In this document: piece after piece, positions 13,451 through 24,702 of the stretch
Numbering within the stretch: position 1 is the first letter of the stretch
How the letters are laid out: each line of letters starts with the position of its first letter
DNA from: Cladochytrium replicatum
Taxonomy: Eukaryota > Chytridiomycota > Chytridiomycetes > Cladochytriales > Cladochytriaceae
Length of the DNA: 64,000 bases
NCBI GenBank assembly: GCA_025526935.1
Contig: JAHLKD010000004.1
Span: forward strand, 372,001 to 436,000
Direction: 5' to 3'
Translations under genes and position numbers: made by a program
Notes under the pieces: generated by a model
Database searches by the model: none
The model's input: only the letters and a program-made list of their open reading frames with translations
What the model was told of the DNA's origin: nothing

Positions 13451-14139
13451 ATGCCACGGATGACAAGAGCAGTTATTTTGGCGGGAGGCCTTTTGTGCGG
13501 AATCATTCTCATCTATTCGGTCGCGCCGATATCCGATGGCCCAAAGTTGAACAAATTTAGCGCTTACGCCAACGCCGGTGCCGACACGCTTGAACCCCAT
13601 AGTTGGTACGATGCGGCTATGAAGCGAATACCCTCATCTTCGTGGCTCGGTGGTGCGAAGGATCGCATACCGGGAGAGCCTATAATGGCGATGATGGGAA
13701 ACGCAACGCTGAAGTATTCCGAGCCAATGTGGGAGGTGGATGTGACGTTGATTTCTGATTGCTTGTAGAGCCGAGCTGGGCCGTGCAACGTGGAAGTTTC
13801 TTCATACTATGGCAGGAAAGTATCCCTACGAGCCCAAACCAGAAGATCGGGAAGCTCTGCTGGATTTTATGTACTCATTTGGAAAAATCTATCCTTGCGG
13901 TGATTGGTACGTTCTGGTAACGCCGGATGTGGGCCAGTCTGATCGCCTTTAGTGCCCAACATTTCCGAAAAATCCTCATTGCAAACCCACCGGATGTGAC
14001 GAATCGGACCACTTTTTCACAATGGATGTGCAAGGTCCACAACATCGTAAACGATCGACTTCGCAAACCAGCATATGACTGCAGTAAAGTTGGGGATCAA
14101 TATATGTGTGGTTGTGCAGACGATGAAGCGCCAAAGTAG
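13451..14139 (+). CDS. ERV2: Erv2-like FAD-linked sulfhydryl oxidase of the secretory pathway
   Basis: Catalyses disulfide formation in the ER lumen using FAD and oxygen. Three exons (13451-13713, 13769-13906, 13953-14139) give 195 residues. An N-terminal signal anchor (VILAGGLLCGIILIYSV) is followed by a linker and the Erv/ALR fold (ELGRATWKFLHTMAGKYP). The redox CGDC motif is completed across the second splice junction, followed by AQHF and the WMCKVHNIVN helix. The C-terminal tail carries CGC, the shuttle dithiol of yeast Erv2 that passes electrons to the active site. The membrane anchor and CGC separate it from mitochondrial Erv1. It converges with the C2H2 gene; the stops are 71 bp apart. 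Confidence 0.94.
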
Positions 14140-14210
14140 TTGTAATAAAGAATTAAGTATATTTGATATATGGACGAAAAAACATTCCAGGAACAAAAAA
14201 CACAAAAATC

Positions 14211-15209
14211 TCACAATGAACGCTTCGGACGCGCTGATCCATGCACCGGTCCTCCAGAACTCACACTCCCAGCTCCATCATCCAACTTGTGTACCAGCTT
14301 CTCGTGTCGTTGCAAATCATATCGTCTTGAGAAGGCCCTGTCGCAACACGAGCAACAAAAGTTTCGCACATTGCAATGTGTTCCTGCGTAGTGTGTTTTG
14401 AGGTTGAATCTTCTCGAGAAAGCCTTGTCGCAGCTTGGACAGTGGTAGAGCTGATCGTGACGGTTCTGGCGAGTCTTCAAAATCAGAGCCAAGATCTCAT
14501 CCGGACTCTTGCAAGCTGCGAAATCTGGACCAGACTCGTCATCATCGCTCAGCTCGTCAGTGTTATCCGGTGTTGAGCGCTGTGTGGGCGAGTTTGAACG
14601 AGACATGGTGGAGTATCTCGACGTTGATCCAAGATAGACGGGAAAACCAACAAAATCTGACATGGTCAAATCCGTCTGGCAGCTCATCTCCGCTGTTTGT
14701 CTAGTTCGAGCGGGTGTTGAAGGTAGCGGGGTTTGTTGCACTCCAAGTGCCAAGGCGGTACCAAACGAATAAGGTTCCTCCAACCCAACCGATGAGAACA
14801 GATTCCCTGGAAGTACCGACGATTCATCCAAAGAAGTGGGAGAGCCGAGGTCTGAGAAAAGATCTGAAAACAAAGGAGTTGTTACCGACGCAGGTGGAGT
14901 CGGTGGCGCTTGAACCAAGCACTGTGTCTCTGAAGTCGACTCCAACCATCGCTGAAGCATTTCGAGGGTTCGTGATTTGACCAAAGACGCGGGCTTTTGA
15001 GCTTGTGTGGGCATACTCTCAATTCCAAAGTTAGGTGCAGCTGCTGAGAAAAGCTCCTCTAGCTGATCAACATGCAGAAGGGAGAGCCACCCAGCATCTT
15101 CTGCGTCGTTGAGGGTGCCTGGAGACGAGGAGCGATTTTGCGGAGGCACATTGCCGCTGCTAAAGTCGAAAAGATCTGTCACCACAACTTCACCTTTAGG
15201 GGTTTCCAT
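14211..15209 (-). CDS. C2H2 zinc-finger transcription factor, two C-terminal fingers
   Basis: A single-exon 332-residue protein. Residues 1-250 are Ser/Thr/Pro-rich with scattered acidic patches, probably disordered and possibly activating. Two adjacent C2H2 fingers lie at about 255-278 (YHCPSCDKAFSRRFNLKTH) and 284-307 (FCCSCCDRAFSRRYDLQRH). The linker is not the canonical TGEKP. Paired C-terminal fingers with FSRR(F/Y)(N/D)L helices resemble fungal Msn2/4-type stress regulators, but target specificity cannot be read from this and no orthology is claimed. ATG 15209 has an open N-terminus and no earlier in-frame ATG. Confidence 0.88.
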   Translation of the reverse strand: METPKGEVVVTDLFDFSSGNVPPQNRSSSPGTLNDAEDAGWLSLLHVDQLEELFSAAAPNFGIESMPTQAQKPASLVKSRTLEMLQRWLESTSETQCLVQAPPTPPASVTTPLFSDLFSDLGSPTSLDESSVLPGNLFSSVGLEEPYSFGTALALGVQQTPLPSTPARTRQTAEMSCQTDLTMSDFVGFPVYLGSTSRYSTMSRSNSPTQRSTPDNTDELSDDDESGPDFAACKSPDEILALILKTRQNRHDQLYHCPSCDKAFSRRFNLKTHYAGTHCNVRNFCCSCCDRAFSRRYDLQRHEKLVHKLDDGAGSVSSGGPVHGSARPKRSL

Positions 15210-15671
15210 TTGGCGTAAAGAAAAAGTGTATCGTGAGCAAAATACAGCCTTCTTATTATTGACGGACTCGAAGTGACCTCAACAGATTGAGGCAAAATAA
15301 AATAGCGATTTGTACTAAACGCTACGTCGGTCTGAATCGACGTTTATTTGTGTGCCTCAATCTGAGCAGGACTCGAAGAAGCAGAGGAAGCGAAAGCGAA
15401 GCAAGCAAGACAGTCCGCTTTTGAGACTCGAAAGCACACCTGATGATGATAAGGCACCCCACAAAGTCGGAACCGCACACAAAAGGGATCGACGTGTGGG
15501 TTAAAAGGTGCGGGAGACACATCACGTGTAACTGCGCGTCCTACGCGCAGCTGATGGCACAGTCATATAAAAATACACGGTGTGGCGAGAGAGCCAACTT
15601 AGCTTGGAATGGCTGTTTTGGACGGACATGGATAACCCTCGTCGACGGAACTTTATTTCATGAAGATCGCC
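15210..15671. promoter_or_regulatory. Intergenic region with E-box and GC-rich inverted repeat
   Basis: This lies upstream of the C2H2 gene and downstream of the OSTF1-like gene. CACGTG is at 15523-15528. Just beyond it, 15532-15539 and 15543-15550 form a perfect 8-bp inverted repeat (CTGCGCGT, loop CCT). A TATA-like TATAAAAATA follows on the plus strand near 15566. No gene was seen on the plus strand. Confidence 0.45.
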
Positions 15672-16794
15672 TCAATCGTCATCCTCATAATCTGCATCAC
15701 CCGCAGGGTTGCTTACCCCTCCACCAAACTGCAGGAGCGTCGCCGCTGCTTGGTCGTTCCTGCACAGCTGTGATGCAGTCTTCCCGTCGCAGTTCTTGAT
15801 CCCAAATTGGATTCCGTCCTGTGCAAGCAAGAGTCCCATGACATCTGGACCTCCACCTTATCAACCCAAAAACAGTTTACCAAATTAGGAGCCGAAAGAC
15901 TTGCGCAAAATTACCCCACGCTGCAAGATGCAATGATGTATCGCCCATTTTGTTCTGCGTAAAAATCGATGATTAGAAACGCTCAAGATTTAACATGAAA
16001 AGCGTCCAAACCTATTCGTTTACGGCTGGTTTTTTGGTGAGGAGCAGTTCAACGACCTGTGCATGACCACCTTCCGAAAACACTCAATCACTATTTGCAA
16101 ACAAGGATTGTCCTCATGAGCCTACCTCGGCCGGCCCAGTGAAGTGCCGTGTTACCAGCTTTGTCCAGCCCTATCATGTCGAAGTGGATCGGATCATTTT
16201 CTTTCGGGACATCGGTTCATTACCGTTAACAGAGACTCCAGCTTGCAAAAAACCAAAGCATGGTAGGAGTTAATCAATACAAATCACGAAACGCCTCTAT
16301 CGCACCTCGTTTTGCAGCCTCTGAAATTAACAAGAAAGCAAATCAGGCGATCCCCGTGAAGAGGATTCTCGATTTCAGCCGTGTTTTCGCCAACTTAGGA
16401 ACCAGCCAGCCCAACAGGATCAGAATGGTCAGCTGAAAAATTTGAGGATCTACCGTAATTAGAAGGAACAAGACCCTCTTTCTCGTTCTCACCGCACTTC
16501 CACCAGCTCGGATCATCCTTGTTGATAACACTGTAGAAAAAAGATCCCAAAGCCCCATGATTAACGTATCATATGAACATTTTAACGTTCTCGATGCATA
16601 CTAGAGGACGGTTCCTTCAGTGAATGACAACTCGTCTGAATGCAGTGCGGTGTAGTCGTACAATGCCCGCACGACCTGAATTTCCCTCTTTCCGGGCCTA
16701 CCAAGAAAAGAAAAAAAAGCGCATTTAACACCGCCGGTTCTCTGTATATAATGCGATCTCGCCAACCTTGTGGGACGGGAGGTGGTGCTGCCAT
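15672..16794 (-). CDS. OSTF1-like protein: SH3 domain followed by ankyrin repeats
   Basis: A small cytosolic adaptor. The SH3 domain (QVVRALYDYTALHSDELSFTE, with the SWW motif and VPSNY continued in later exons) precedes ankyrin repeats spread over several small exons: GLDKAGNTALHWAGRG near 16170, GGHAQVVELLLTKK near 16060, and QNKMGDTSLHLAAWG near 15930. The acidic C-terminus GDADYEDDD ends at 15672. Order and motifs parallel human OSTF1 (GLDKAGSTALYWAC, then KLGDTALHAAAW, then an acidic tail). ATG 16794 begins a Pro-rich N-terminus, but the first intron does not keep phase with the most obvious donor, so exon 1 is uncertain. It is divergent with the renalase-like gene. Confidence 0.85.
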
Positions 16795-16832
16795 GCTCAA
16801 CTAGTCCAAGCCACCGGGGACACTTCGATTGA
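16795..16832. promoter_or_regulatory. 38-bp gap between divergent start codons
   Basis: Only 38 bp separate the ATG of the OSTF1-like gene from that of the renalase-like gene. At least one promoter element must lie inside the opposite gene's transcribed region, unless the OSTF1-like start is misplaced. Confidence 0.5.
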
Positions 16833-19339
16833 ATGGCTGCAACCACTAAGTCGAGGACAGTTGTGGTCGTGGGCGGCGGTTTGAGGTAAGTCGATTGACC
16901 CAATTTCTTGGAAGAATTCTTAAGCTTATGGTTAAAAAACCAGTGGTCTGACGGCGGCACGGCAGCTCTTGAAAGACGGACACCACGCGATTGTGCTTGA
17001 CAAGGGGAGGTCGGTTGGTGGACGATGCGCGACGAGAAGGATAGGTCTTCCTGGTGCGATTGCGGTTGATTCCGGTGCTCAGGTCTGCTTTTCGCTCGTT
17101 TGAGAGCCGATGATAGGTTTTCTGGCTAACAAGATTCGATTTAGTTTTTTCCCGCCCCCGCCCCAAATTCAACTTCAGCATTCGCGACAACTGTTCAAGA
17201 ATGGAAAAATGCGGGTCTTCTGGCTTCGAGCGAAGTGCACTTGAACCATCTGAATCCACCCAACCAACCTGATGGTATTCAGAAACTATTCCTTGTCAAT
17301 TCTCTGAATACTTATGCACTGTCGTCGTTGAAAAAGATCCAGCGCACTTTGGACACATTGTTGCAGTTGAGACGGATCAGAAGGGCGGGCCAAAAAGGAA
17401 ACGGTTTTCTCTGGCTCGAAGATGGCAGGCTAAACGTGGAGATCCGACGAGTTTGGAAGTGCATTTTGTACCTCACAGGAAGGTCGTGACGGACGTTGCG
17501 GCGCTGCACAATAGTGACGTTGGAGGCATGAATACTCTCGCGCGGTTTTTGGAGACGAGAATATTGGAGCTAAACGGGGCGGTGGAGCCAAATACACAGG
17601 TACTTTCTGCCTGTGAAACTTGAAATTTGTATGAACTGATGGGTTATATTTTGCTAGGTTACGAAATTGGAAATCAAGGGTGGTAAATGGATTGTTAAAG
17701 CGATACGACACGACACATCGGCACATGCCACCACATCAAACACGGCAAGCGACGTGTCGAGTTCGGACGATCTAGAACCCATTACACAGGAAACTCCACA
17801 AAACTTCGAGTATGAAGCGGATGCCGTTATTCTCACTCAACCTGTGGTACAAGCACTTGATCTTATTCGCAAAAGCAATTTGGAAAAGCCATTGCCAGAA
17901 GTATGTATGTACATTACTAGAGAACAGTATTTGCTGACGCCATTATCCAGAGCACAGAAAGCCAACTCAATCGAATCAAGTACGACCCATGCATTTCTAT
18001 GCTCGTTCACTTTCCCAAAGCCCCGGCAATCGGTCCCGGACATCCACGCGAACGTATTCTTGGCGTCCATGTGCTGAATCCAGCAGCAGTTGCCCTTGCG
18101 ACACATCAGCAAACAACAGCACAAGGACCAGCGCTGACATGGGTCGGGATCCAGTCGATTAAGCGTTCGGCAAGACCCGCGCAATTGCCTCGGTCGTGGG
18201 CTGAAAATGTAGTGGTCGCGGCTCAGGCTGTTGGCAAATTGTTGCAGAACGCTGATATCGTGGGAGGACTCGCCGCTGGTTCGGGGTTCCTACCTCCACC
18301 GCCGGCAGCCGAAGAGAGCAAGCCTGAAAACAAAGAACAGCCGAAGGAAACACAATCGGAGCCTTCATCAGATGCGGCAACAGCCCAAGCTACTGAAACA
18401 CAGCCGAACAGATCAGACGAGAGTGGAGCACAGAAAGTGGACAAAACGAAGTCACAGAAAGAGGATCCACCGAAATCGTCGACCATCGAAAATTCTGATA
18501 CCAACAGTGACACAGCCGAAATGACTCCAGACGGCGCATCTGATGGAATTGACGCTGAAACTCCACAACCCACACCAATAGCAGAGGCACAAGGTCCCCA
18601 ATCAACCTTCGAAGAAGAGCCGCATCCTGGTGGTGAAACGTTAGTTGTGCAAGGCGACGCTGTTTGGAGCGCGCGGATGTACGAAGCTGAAGATACCGAT
18701 ATCGGAAGATCGATGCTTGGGGAAGTTACGAAGGTGTTCGATTACATGGCAGGGACGCCTGCCGGGCAGTTCGGTGAGGACGGTGATGCCAAAGCGCTCC
18801 GTTGGTGGGTTGAAGAACCCGAGATTGTATCGATCAAGAAATGGAAGTATGCGTATTCCGTAGCACCGGACGAGGGAGTGATCGTTGCCGATGGTGGAGC
18901 ACCTGCGATCGAGGGTGCTGTGAAGAAGACGGTGCATGGATTCGCGTCTGCAGACGTTGGTGCACCGCTTTTCTTTGCTGGTGACGCATTTGGGTACCGA
19001 CTGATCGAGACCCACGTTCCTGGTGAAACAGCTCAGAGTGTACCGGCGGAGCACGCGGCAACGGTCGCGGCTGTTTCGACCACGGGAGCGGATGGAGCGA
19101 CTGCAGCGGCAGCAGCAGTCGCGACTGCGTCGACAACGACAGTTCCGGCGGAGCAAAATGAAAAGCAATCACAAGTAAATGCGGTTTCGGAGACAGCTGA
19201 CGCTAAAGCGGAAGCAAAAGAAAAGGGTGCGACAGTATGGAGTGGGTTTGGATCAGAGGTTGGTGGTCGCGGTATCGAGGCAGCGATCCTGAGCGGGGCT
19301 AAAGTGGCCACAGCTGTATCGACCACCTTCACACAATAG
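16833..19339 (+). CDS. Renalase-like FAD/NAD(P)-dependent oxidoreductase with long insertion
   Basis: The N-terminus has the dinucleotide fold VVVVGGGLSGLTAARQLL, completed across the first splice junction, then DKGRSVGGRCATRR, the second FAD motif of the renalase-like amine-oxidase family. Exons 16833-16885, 16944-17082 and 17155 onward keep phase, and a further intron starts near 17275. Substrate-domain motifs follow (DVGGMNTLARFLE, ADAVILTQPVVQAL). A C-terminal FAD-binding segment (PLFFAGDAFG, then GRGIEAAILSGAKVA) closes the fold. Between about 18290 and 18640, and again near 19050-19230, long Ala/Glu/Thr/Ser-rich inserts make the protein well over the usual 350-450 residues. The substrate is unknown; monoamine oxidation should not be assumed. 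Confidence 0.86.
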
Positions 19340-19825
19340 AATGTGTCACATGCCCACGCGTCTGTGGCAGTGCTCCGATATCACGTGCTCGACACTGCCC
19401 CCAGCCTGACCAATGGAAATGAACCGTTGCGAGGGTTGACTAACCCGCGATCAGTAAACGACGGCGCTGAGTGGCAGAACACCCGGAAATACCTGAACGT
19501 GGGTTTCTATCATCTACTACACTACTCTACATACACTGCGCAGCTCAAATCTACTACCGGCCGGCTCTCTGTCTCGCCACTCTTTAGTGGCAACCAGTCT
19601 CTGTCTTACAGGCAGCGGCCCGGTCTGCCCTTCCAGCTTGTGTGTGTCCACGCTCAGAATCTACATTTGCGTTCCCTGCTACCTGGCTCTCTTTGCGTTC
19701 TCCCAGAATCTGCATCTGAAAGGTTGCTCGTGTTCGGCTAATCTAGTATTCACAAATACAATCCATAATGCGTGCTATGGCTGATACATATCTTTCTTCA
19801 GCTCTACGCATTCTGAAGGCAAGCC
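19340..19825. other. Intergenic region upstream of the cyclin gene
   Basis: No gene was seen. One CACGTG lies at 19382-19387 and pyrimidine-rich tracts (CTCTCTGTCTC) near 19565. It presumably contains the 3' UTR of the oxidoreductase and the cyclin promoter. Confidence 0.4.
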
Positions 19826-21536
19826 ATGACTGCGACTGCTGTTCACCAGTTTCAAGTTCAGGCCGCTCCATTGTCACTGTCACACCCTCCTCCTCCCCCA
19901 CCACCTCCGTCACATTCCCTCCTTAGACCGCCATTAGAGCCTCAGCATAACTCTTCGCAAAAATCCAAGCTGTCTTCTCCAAGGCCTGCTTCGGCTCCGT
20001 CGAGGCAGGTCCGCAAGCAATACACGGCTGTCCCGCACGGACAGTGGAACTCTTGGCTTTTCTCAAAGTATGAGATCCAGCATCCGCCCAGCGTCTTTGC
20101 AAAGGAGAAGACACACGCCGAGGATCTTGACTTGCGATTTCGGGTATGAACTTGGCCGGTGTGATATTGTGACGTGACGACAAAAGAAGAAAACCGTACT
20201 AGTCGCTTACGTTTGGCTGTAGCTGGATTGCATTCCCAGTTTAATCTTGGAAATCTCCCCATTTGTTTTCATTCAGTCTCCCTACCCCGGAACACCTCGA
20301 TTAATTCGTTGTCGTTTGATAGGCATGCAAGTTCATCGCGAATATGGGTGTGAAGCTAGCTGTCGACGGCACACCCGTCTCTCCTGCCTGCATCTGCCTG
20401 GCACAGCTCTACCTCTCAAGGTTCTACATGCGGTCGACATGGTCATCGTGTGCATGGCGACCGCTGGCAATGGGGGCTCTTTTCGCAGCCGCAAAGGTCA
20501 CAGACCACCGACATCGAGCCAAGAGCATTGCAAGGGCAGGCTATCATGTCGGTTTGGACCACTTTGATCCGCGCGGGCAGCACGGGCGTGAGCTGGACCA
20601 GAGGAACCCGCTGTACGAGGTTATATGCGATGACGTGGTGAAGCACGAGCTGCACTTGTGCGCTATGCTATGCTGGGATCTCTCGGACTTAAACACGCAC
20701 AGGGAGGCGAAGGAGTGTGTAACACTGTTGGGTGGGAGTGATGCTGCGAGACGGGTTGCGAATGCGCTGGTGAACGATGCGTAAGTTTGAAGAATTCGGG
20801 AAACGAAGGACTTACTTTCTGACGAATATCGTGGGGGTTCGGATGGGTAGATATAGGACGACCGTTCCACTAGAGTATCCCGATCGAGTGATCGGTGCTG
20901 CTGCAGCGTCGCTGGCGTTTAAAATTGCGGGCGAGACACCGAGATGCGGCGACGGGGAAGGGACATTGAACTTTACACAAAATATCGACAAACCATTGTG
21001 GTGGAGTAGATACGGCGAACCAGGAGATATCCGCGGTACGTTTTGTCTTTTCTCCGCACACATTGCAGCGAAGTTGAACATGGAAATAGATGCCGTGCTG
21101 CAGATGTTGGATCTATACCAGGCTCACGTAAAGTTGTCCACGGTACCCCCGATCACACAGGCGAACCCACTTTGCGTAAGTGTCTACCCCCAGGTGCCAC
21201 CTAAAGCTGCCGGTTCTCAAACCTTTGTCGTGACAGTCTCCGCCCAACACTTCCCCATATCCCAACGCTTCGCCGAGTTTGATTACGAACGCGATTGCCG
21301 TAGAGAGAAAGTCGCCTCAGCGACCACCGCTGCCCACAGCAGCAGCTAATGCGAAAGGGATGCTTGTTACCCCGGCTCAGGAATCGTCAGTGATGACACC
21401 GTCGACGCCGGCAGTGTTTGTTGCGGATCGGAAGCGGTCTAGGGACAAAAGCGATGGTGATGTCGATGTGGAACTTGAGGAGGGTGAAGTTGAAGAGGAA
21501 GCACAGGAATCGACCAAGCGCATGAGGTCAACATGA
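19826..21536 (+). CDS. T/K-type transcriptional cyclin
   Basis: A regulatory subunit of a transcription-elongation kinase (CDK9/12-like) is the most likely role. A Pro-rich, Ser-rich N-terminus leads to WLFSKYEIQHPPS, the entry into cyclin box 1. The box continues across an intron (LDLRFR then ACKFIANMGVKL), with LAQLYLSRFYM and MGALFAAAKVTDHRH. Cyclin box 2 has HLCAMLCWDLSDLN, VIGAAAASLAFKIAG and a final helix after another intron. The C-terminus is acidic and basic (DVDVELEEGEVEEEAQES, KRMRST), as in fungal and plant cyclin T/K/L proteins. A short insert after box 1 (LDHFDPRGQHGRELDQRNP) is unusual. Which CDK it pairs with cannot be told. Confidence 0.85.
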
Positions 21537-22313
21537 ATATTACAAGATGCAGAAAGTAGCAATGGGTAACCTGAGACGGTGGTATCTTCTTTCTTCCGTG
21601 ATTTGGGGTCACGAAATAGTTTTTTGTTTGGTTTTGTTTTCAAAATCGCCCTCCCAATTACTCGTTCTTTGAGCTCCGCTAACTCGTCTTTTGGGATTTC
21701 TGCCCACCAATAGTAAATAACTCTGATTTTGACCGTCTCTCCTTTCGGATTTTTTTCTCTTCTATTTCTTAGTTTATAATTTTCTCGAGACTTACTTTCT
21801 TTTTCTCCTTTATCTGCAAGGAAGATTGACTCAAACCAACAAATGCGTTTTGTTTTCGTGTGACACGGTATCTGGTGTGCGTTTTCGCCTTTTATCCTTT
21901 CCTTTACTCAGATAGCAGTTACACTCAATTCTGGATTTCTTGTCGTTCCAAGTGATAACATTTTGTGAGCGTAACGTAGAACAAAGAAGACATGAAAAAT
22001 AAACAACACATTTTCGAAAAGGCATAAATACATGCTCTCTAATGAGCATAATTCAAGTACTTCCTACAATTCAAGTGAAACGATTAGGTATTCTGTAACC
22101 GAGCTGGTCAGACTCCTTGCCGGTGCACACACAAGCATGGAATCTTGTATTCCTCCAATGGAAACTTGTAATGGTACGTTATCTCGCCCTCCTAAACTCA
22201 AGAAGTAACGTGTCGTTGTTCTATGATTGAGTCAACTGTGACTTTCCTAATGGCTGGGACATCTCATTTAGTTTGTATCCCAGCCCACCAGTCATGAGCC
22301 TACCATGCACAAT
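21537..22313. other. AT/T-rich intergenic stretch
   Basis: Runs of T and CTTT on the plus strand, no coding signal. Probably 3' UTR of the cyclin and spacer. Confidence 0.4.
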
Positions 22314-23184
22314 TTAGTGGTTGAGGATCAATTGGCTGATCTGGTTTGACACGGACACATTCTTCGTTGCACACTCGTCTTGCTTGGCTTGCTTGGTCTG
22401 GACCTGGTGATGCATCGGCATTGGTTGGTGTTGGCTCAAGCGTTTGACGGGAATAGCCTCTGTTGAGTTTTTCCTAACCCCAAAACAGCCTTCATCGTTA
22501 TTACCAAGGGAAACAACAATGCTTGAAGCCTCATTCGGATGACTAGTAATCACCCCATCGTCAGTGGTCGGAGCACGACGCAAATTTGCTGGTTCTGGAG
22601 TCCGAGTTTCCAACGTCGCATGCGCCTTGCGATCCTTCTTCTTTCCATCCGGAGTTGTCCCATCAAATGCATTACAACTGTCTCGCCTACGTTTTGCAGT
22701 TCCAACCAAGCCTTGAATCGGAACTCCCATACAGGGAATCCGGCTGCTGTTCCATCCAACTTCAGCCAAGCCGACCACGAGATTTCTCTCCAGCATCGGC
22801 CATAAGTGCAACAATTGGAGTAACGATGGGTGTTGCTTCTGGCATAGGTTCAGCAGCAGGTTCATTTTCGTCACAGTCAATAGGACTGTTGATTAGAGAG
22901 TTGTACAAGATATCGTCGCTGTCGCTTTCACAGGGAATCGTGGGACGGGGACACTTCGATCTCAGGTTCCTCGGATGTACAAAAGATAGCATCAAGAAAA
23001 GTTTGTGGTTGTCCGAATCTGGTTTGGTGATCGGATGGTGATACTGTCCTCTTCGTCCGAGGTTTAGGTAGCTTCCAGCTTGCAGCTCAATCACTGGTGA
23101 TAGTGGAAAAGGTGGACATGATTCAGTATATGTCCATATGGGCTTACTAACCACTGTTGGAATTTTGGGGCTTGCTCCACGCAC
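22314..23184 (-). other. Possible hypothetical gene, two overlapping minus-strand frames
   Basis: Open frames at 22762-23184 and 22314-22880 could be neighbouring exons. The first includes an acidic, Pro-rich stretch (DCDENEPAAEPMPEATPI); the second is polar with Lys-rich and Gln-rich parts. No domain, signal peptide or convincing splice junction was identified, and the composition also fits a linker of a dead retroelement. Treat as unconfirmed. Confidence 0.25.
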
Positions 23185-24702
23185 ACTTGACCTCGTGATG
23201 ATATGTCACTTCATCTCGTGGTTTGAGGTATTCGAGCTAATGGGTAAAGACAATGAGGTGTATTGGGTTAGGAAACATTTGTATTAGTGAGAACTCAATT
23301 TATACAATTGTGCACGGATCTCTGTCAAAACGCTCAGCCAACGCACACCAACATTGGTACAACAGCCCAAGGTTCAGACCAAAGCAAGCCAAAGACGAGA
23401 CACACAGAAAACAAACAGCCTGTGTCAAACTGAACCCCAAGGCAAAATATTCTGCCCGCCTTGCCACTAGGTACTTTGTGTACTGTCCTGATGAGTATCG
23501 TAGGTAATTCTTGTAGCACTGGCGCTAAGTCTTTTCTGTCACAGATGATTACATTGAAGGATATCAGCTGGTCTTTTAACGACCACTGAGATAAAAAACA
23601 AGAACAATCAATCCAAAACGTTGAATATGCCCAAAACTAGCCAAACAACCAAGAAGCAAACAAGTAGACAAGGAATCAATCAAGAACAACGAAATTTGAT
23701 TGTCGAATTGAATCCAACAGCCATAAACAGCCACAAAGACAAACTTGTTTGTTTTCTTCACATCAACGAAGCAAAATCATCTGGAAACAATATTGACGAC
23801 AATCAATTGTTAACTGATGAACTGAAACCTCTTATTAAAGAATTGATTCAACCTTTAGATCGATTACCTGATCAAAGGCATTCGACCACAAAATGGAAAT
23901 GGAGCCTGACAGTTGCTCCTTTCAAAAGTTTTGGACTGGTGTGTTAGATTATGCACGTTATAGGACTCTATTACTACACTCACTTTAACAACCATACACA
24001 ATCCACACAACGACATAACAGATAGACTGGACTCAAGTCCAGGAATTCTCAATGCCGGAAGCAAAGAGACATGTCGGTTATAATTGTTAACTTGATAAAA
24101 ATTACTCACTCGGGAAGAGTAGTACGTATTTATGATGGTGAGAAAGTGTACCGTCTATGTTGTTACCACACATGGTAATACTAATATTACCTGTCATATC
24201 AATCCAGAGGTATTCCTTGTTCCCAATTAGGCACAAAAAATCCATTGTCTGATTGAAGCACTATTTAATCAGTAGTAATATTTACTTATTGGGAACAGTA
24301 GATTAGTAATGAAGCTGTATCCTTGCAAAGATACGCAACGATGATTGAATGGCGTGTATGAGTCTCAGGATTGACTCTACTCAATCATACCCTACTCCTA
24401 CTATGCCGATTCACCTCAACATTCAACATCATACGCAATCTTTCAGGCAGCATTGCACTCTTGACGGGCATCTCCTTTGAAAGCGACAACTGCAATCCTG
24501 TTGATCCATTCCCAAGAAAAGTGATAGTTGAAATGCCGAGTCCTCAAAATTGCACCGCGAATATCGGAAGTCGAAATGGAAGGCCGTAGAAGTAATAGCA
24601 GTATGGTTGCCTTCGGTGAGTCACCAACTGGATTTTCATTCCACAAGTAACACACATTCTCAGTTCACACCAGATGCGCCACATTTACAGTCACGTGTAA
24701 CA
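23185..24702. other. Gene-poor AT-rich region with small inverted repeats
   Basis: An open frame at 23621-23947 (+) encodes about 108 polar residues of no recognised family. At 24218-24227 and 24288-24297 there is a 10-bp inverted repeat (TGTTCCCAAT), with a second nested 6-bp pair (CTGATT/AATCAG). No gene could be supported. Confidence 0.4.
24691..24697 (+). promoter_or_regulatory. TCACGTG box upstream of Fip1
   Basis: The box ends 5 bp before the Fip1 start codon. Confidence 0.55.

Noticed and set aside
18641-19172. Long minus-strand frames across the renalase-like gene
   Set aside because: Arg/Cys-rich shadow translations of Ala/Thr-rich coding sequence.
24182-24191. TAATATTAC, the nonanucleotide of circular Rep-encoding viruses
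   Set aside because: A 9-mer is expected about once per two windows this size by chance, it is not in a hairpin loop, and no Rep-like gene is near.
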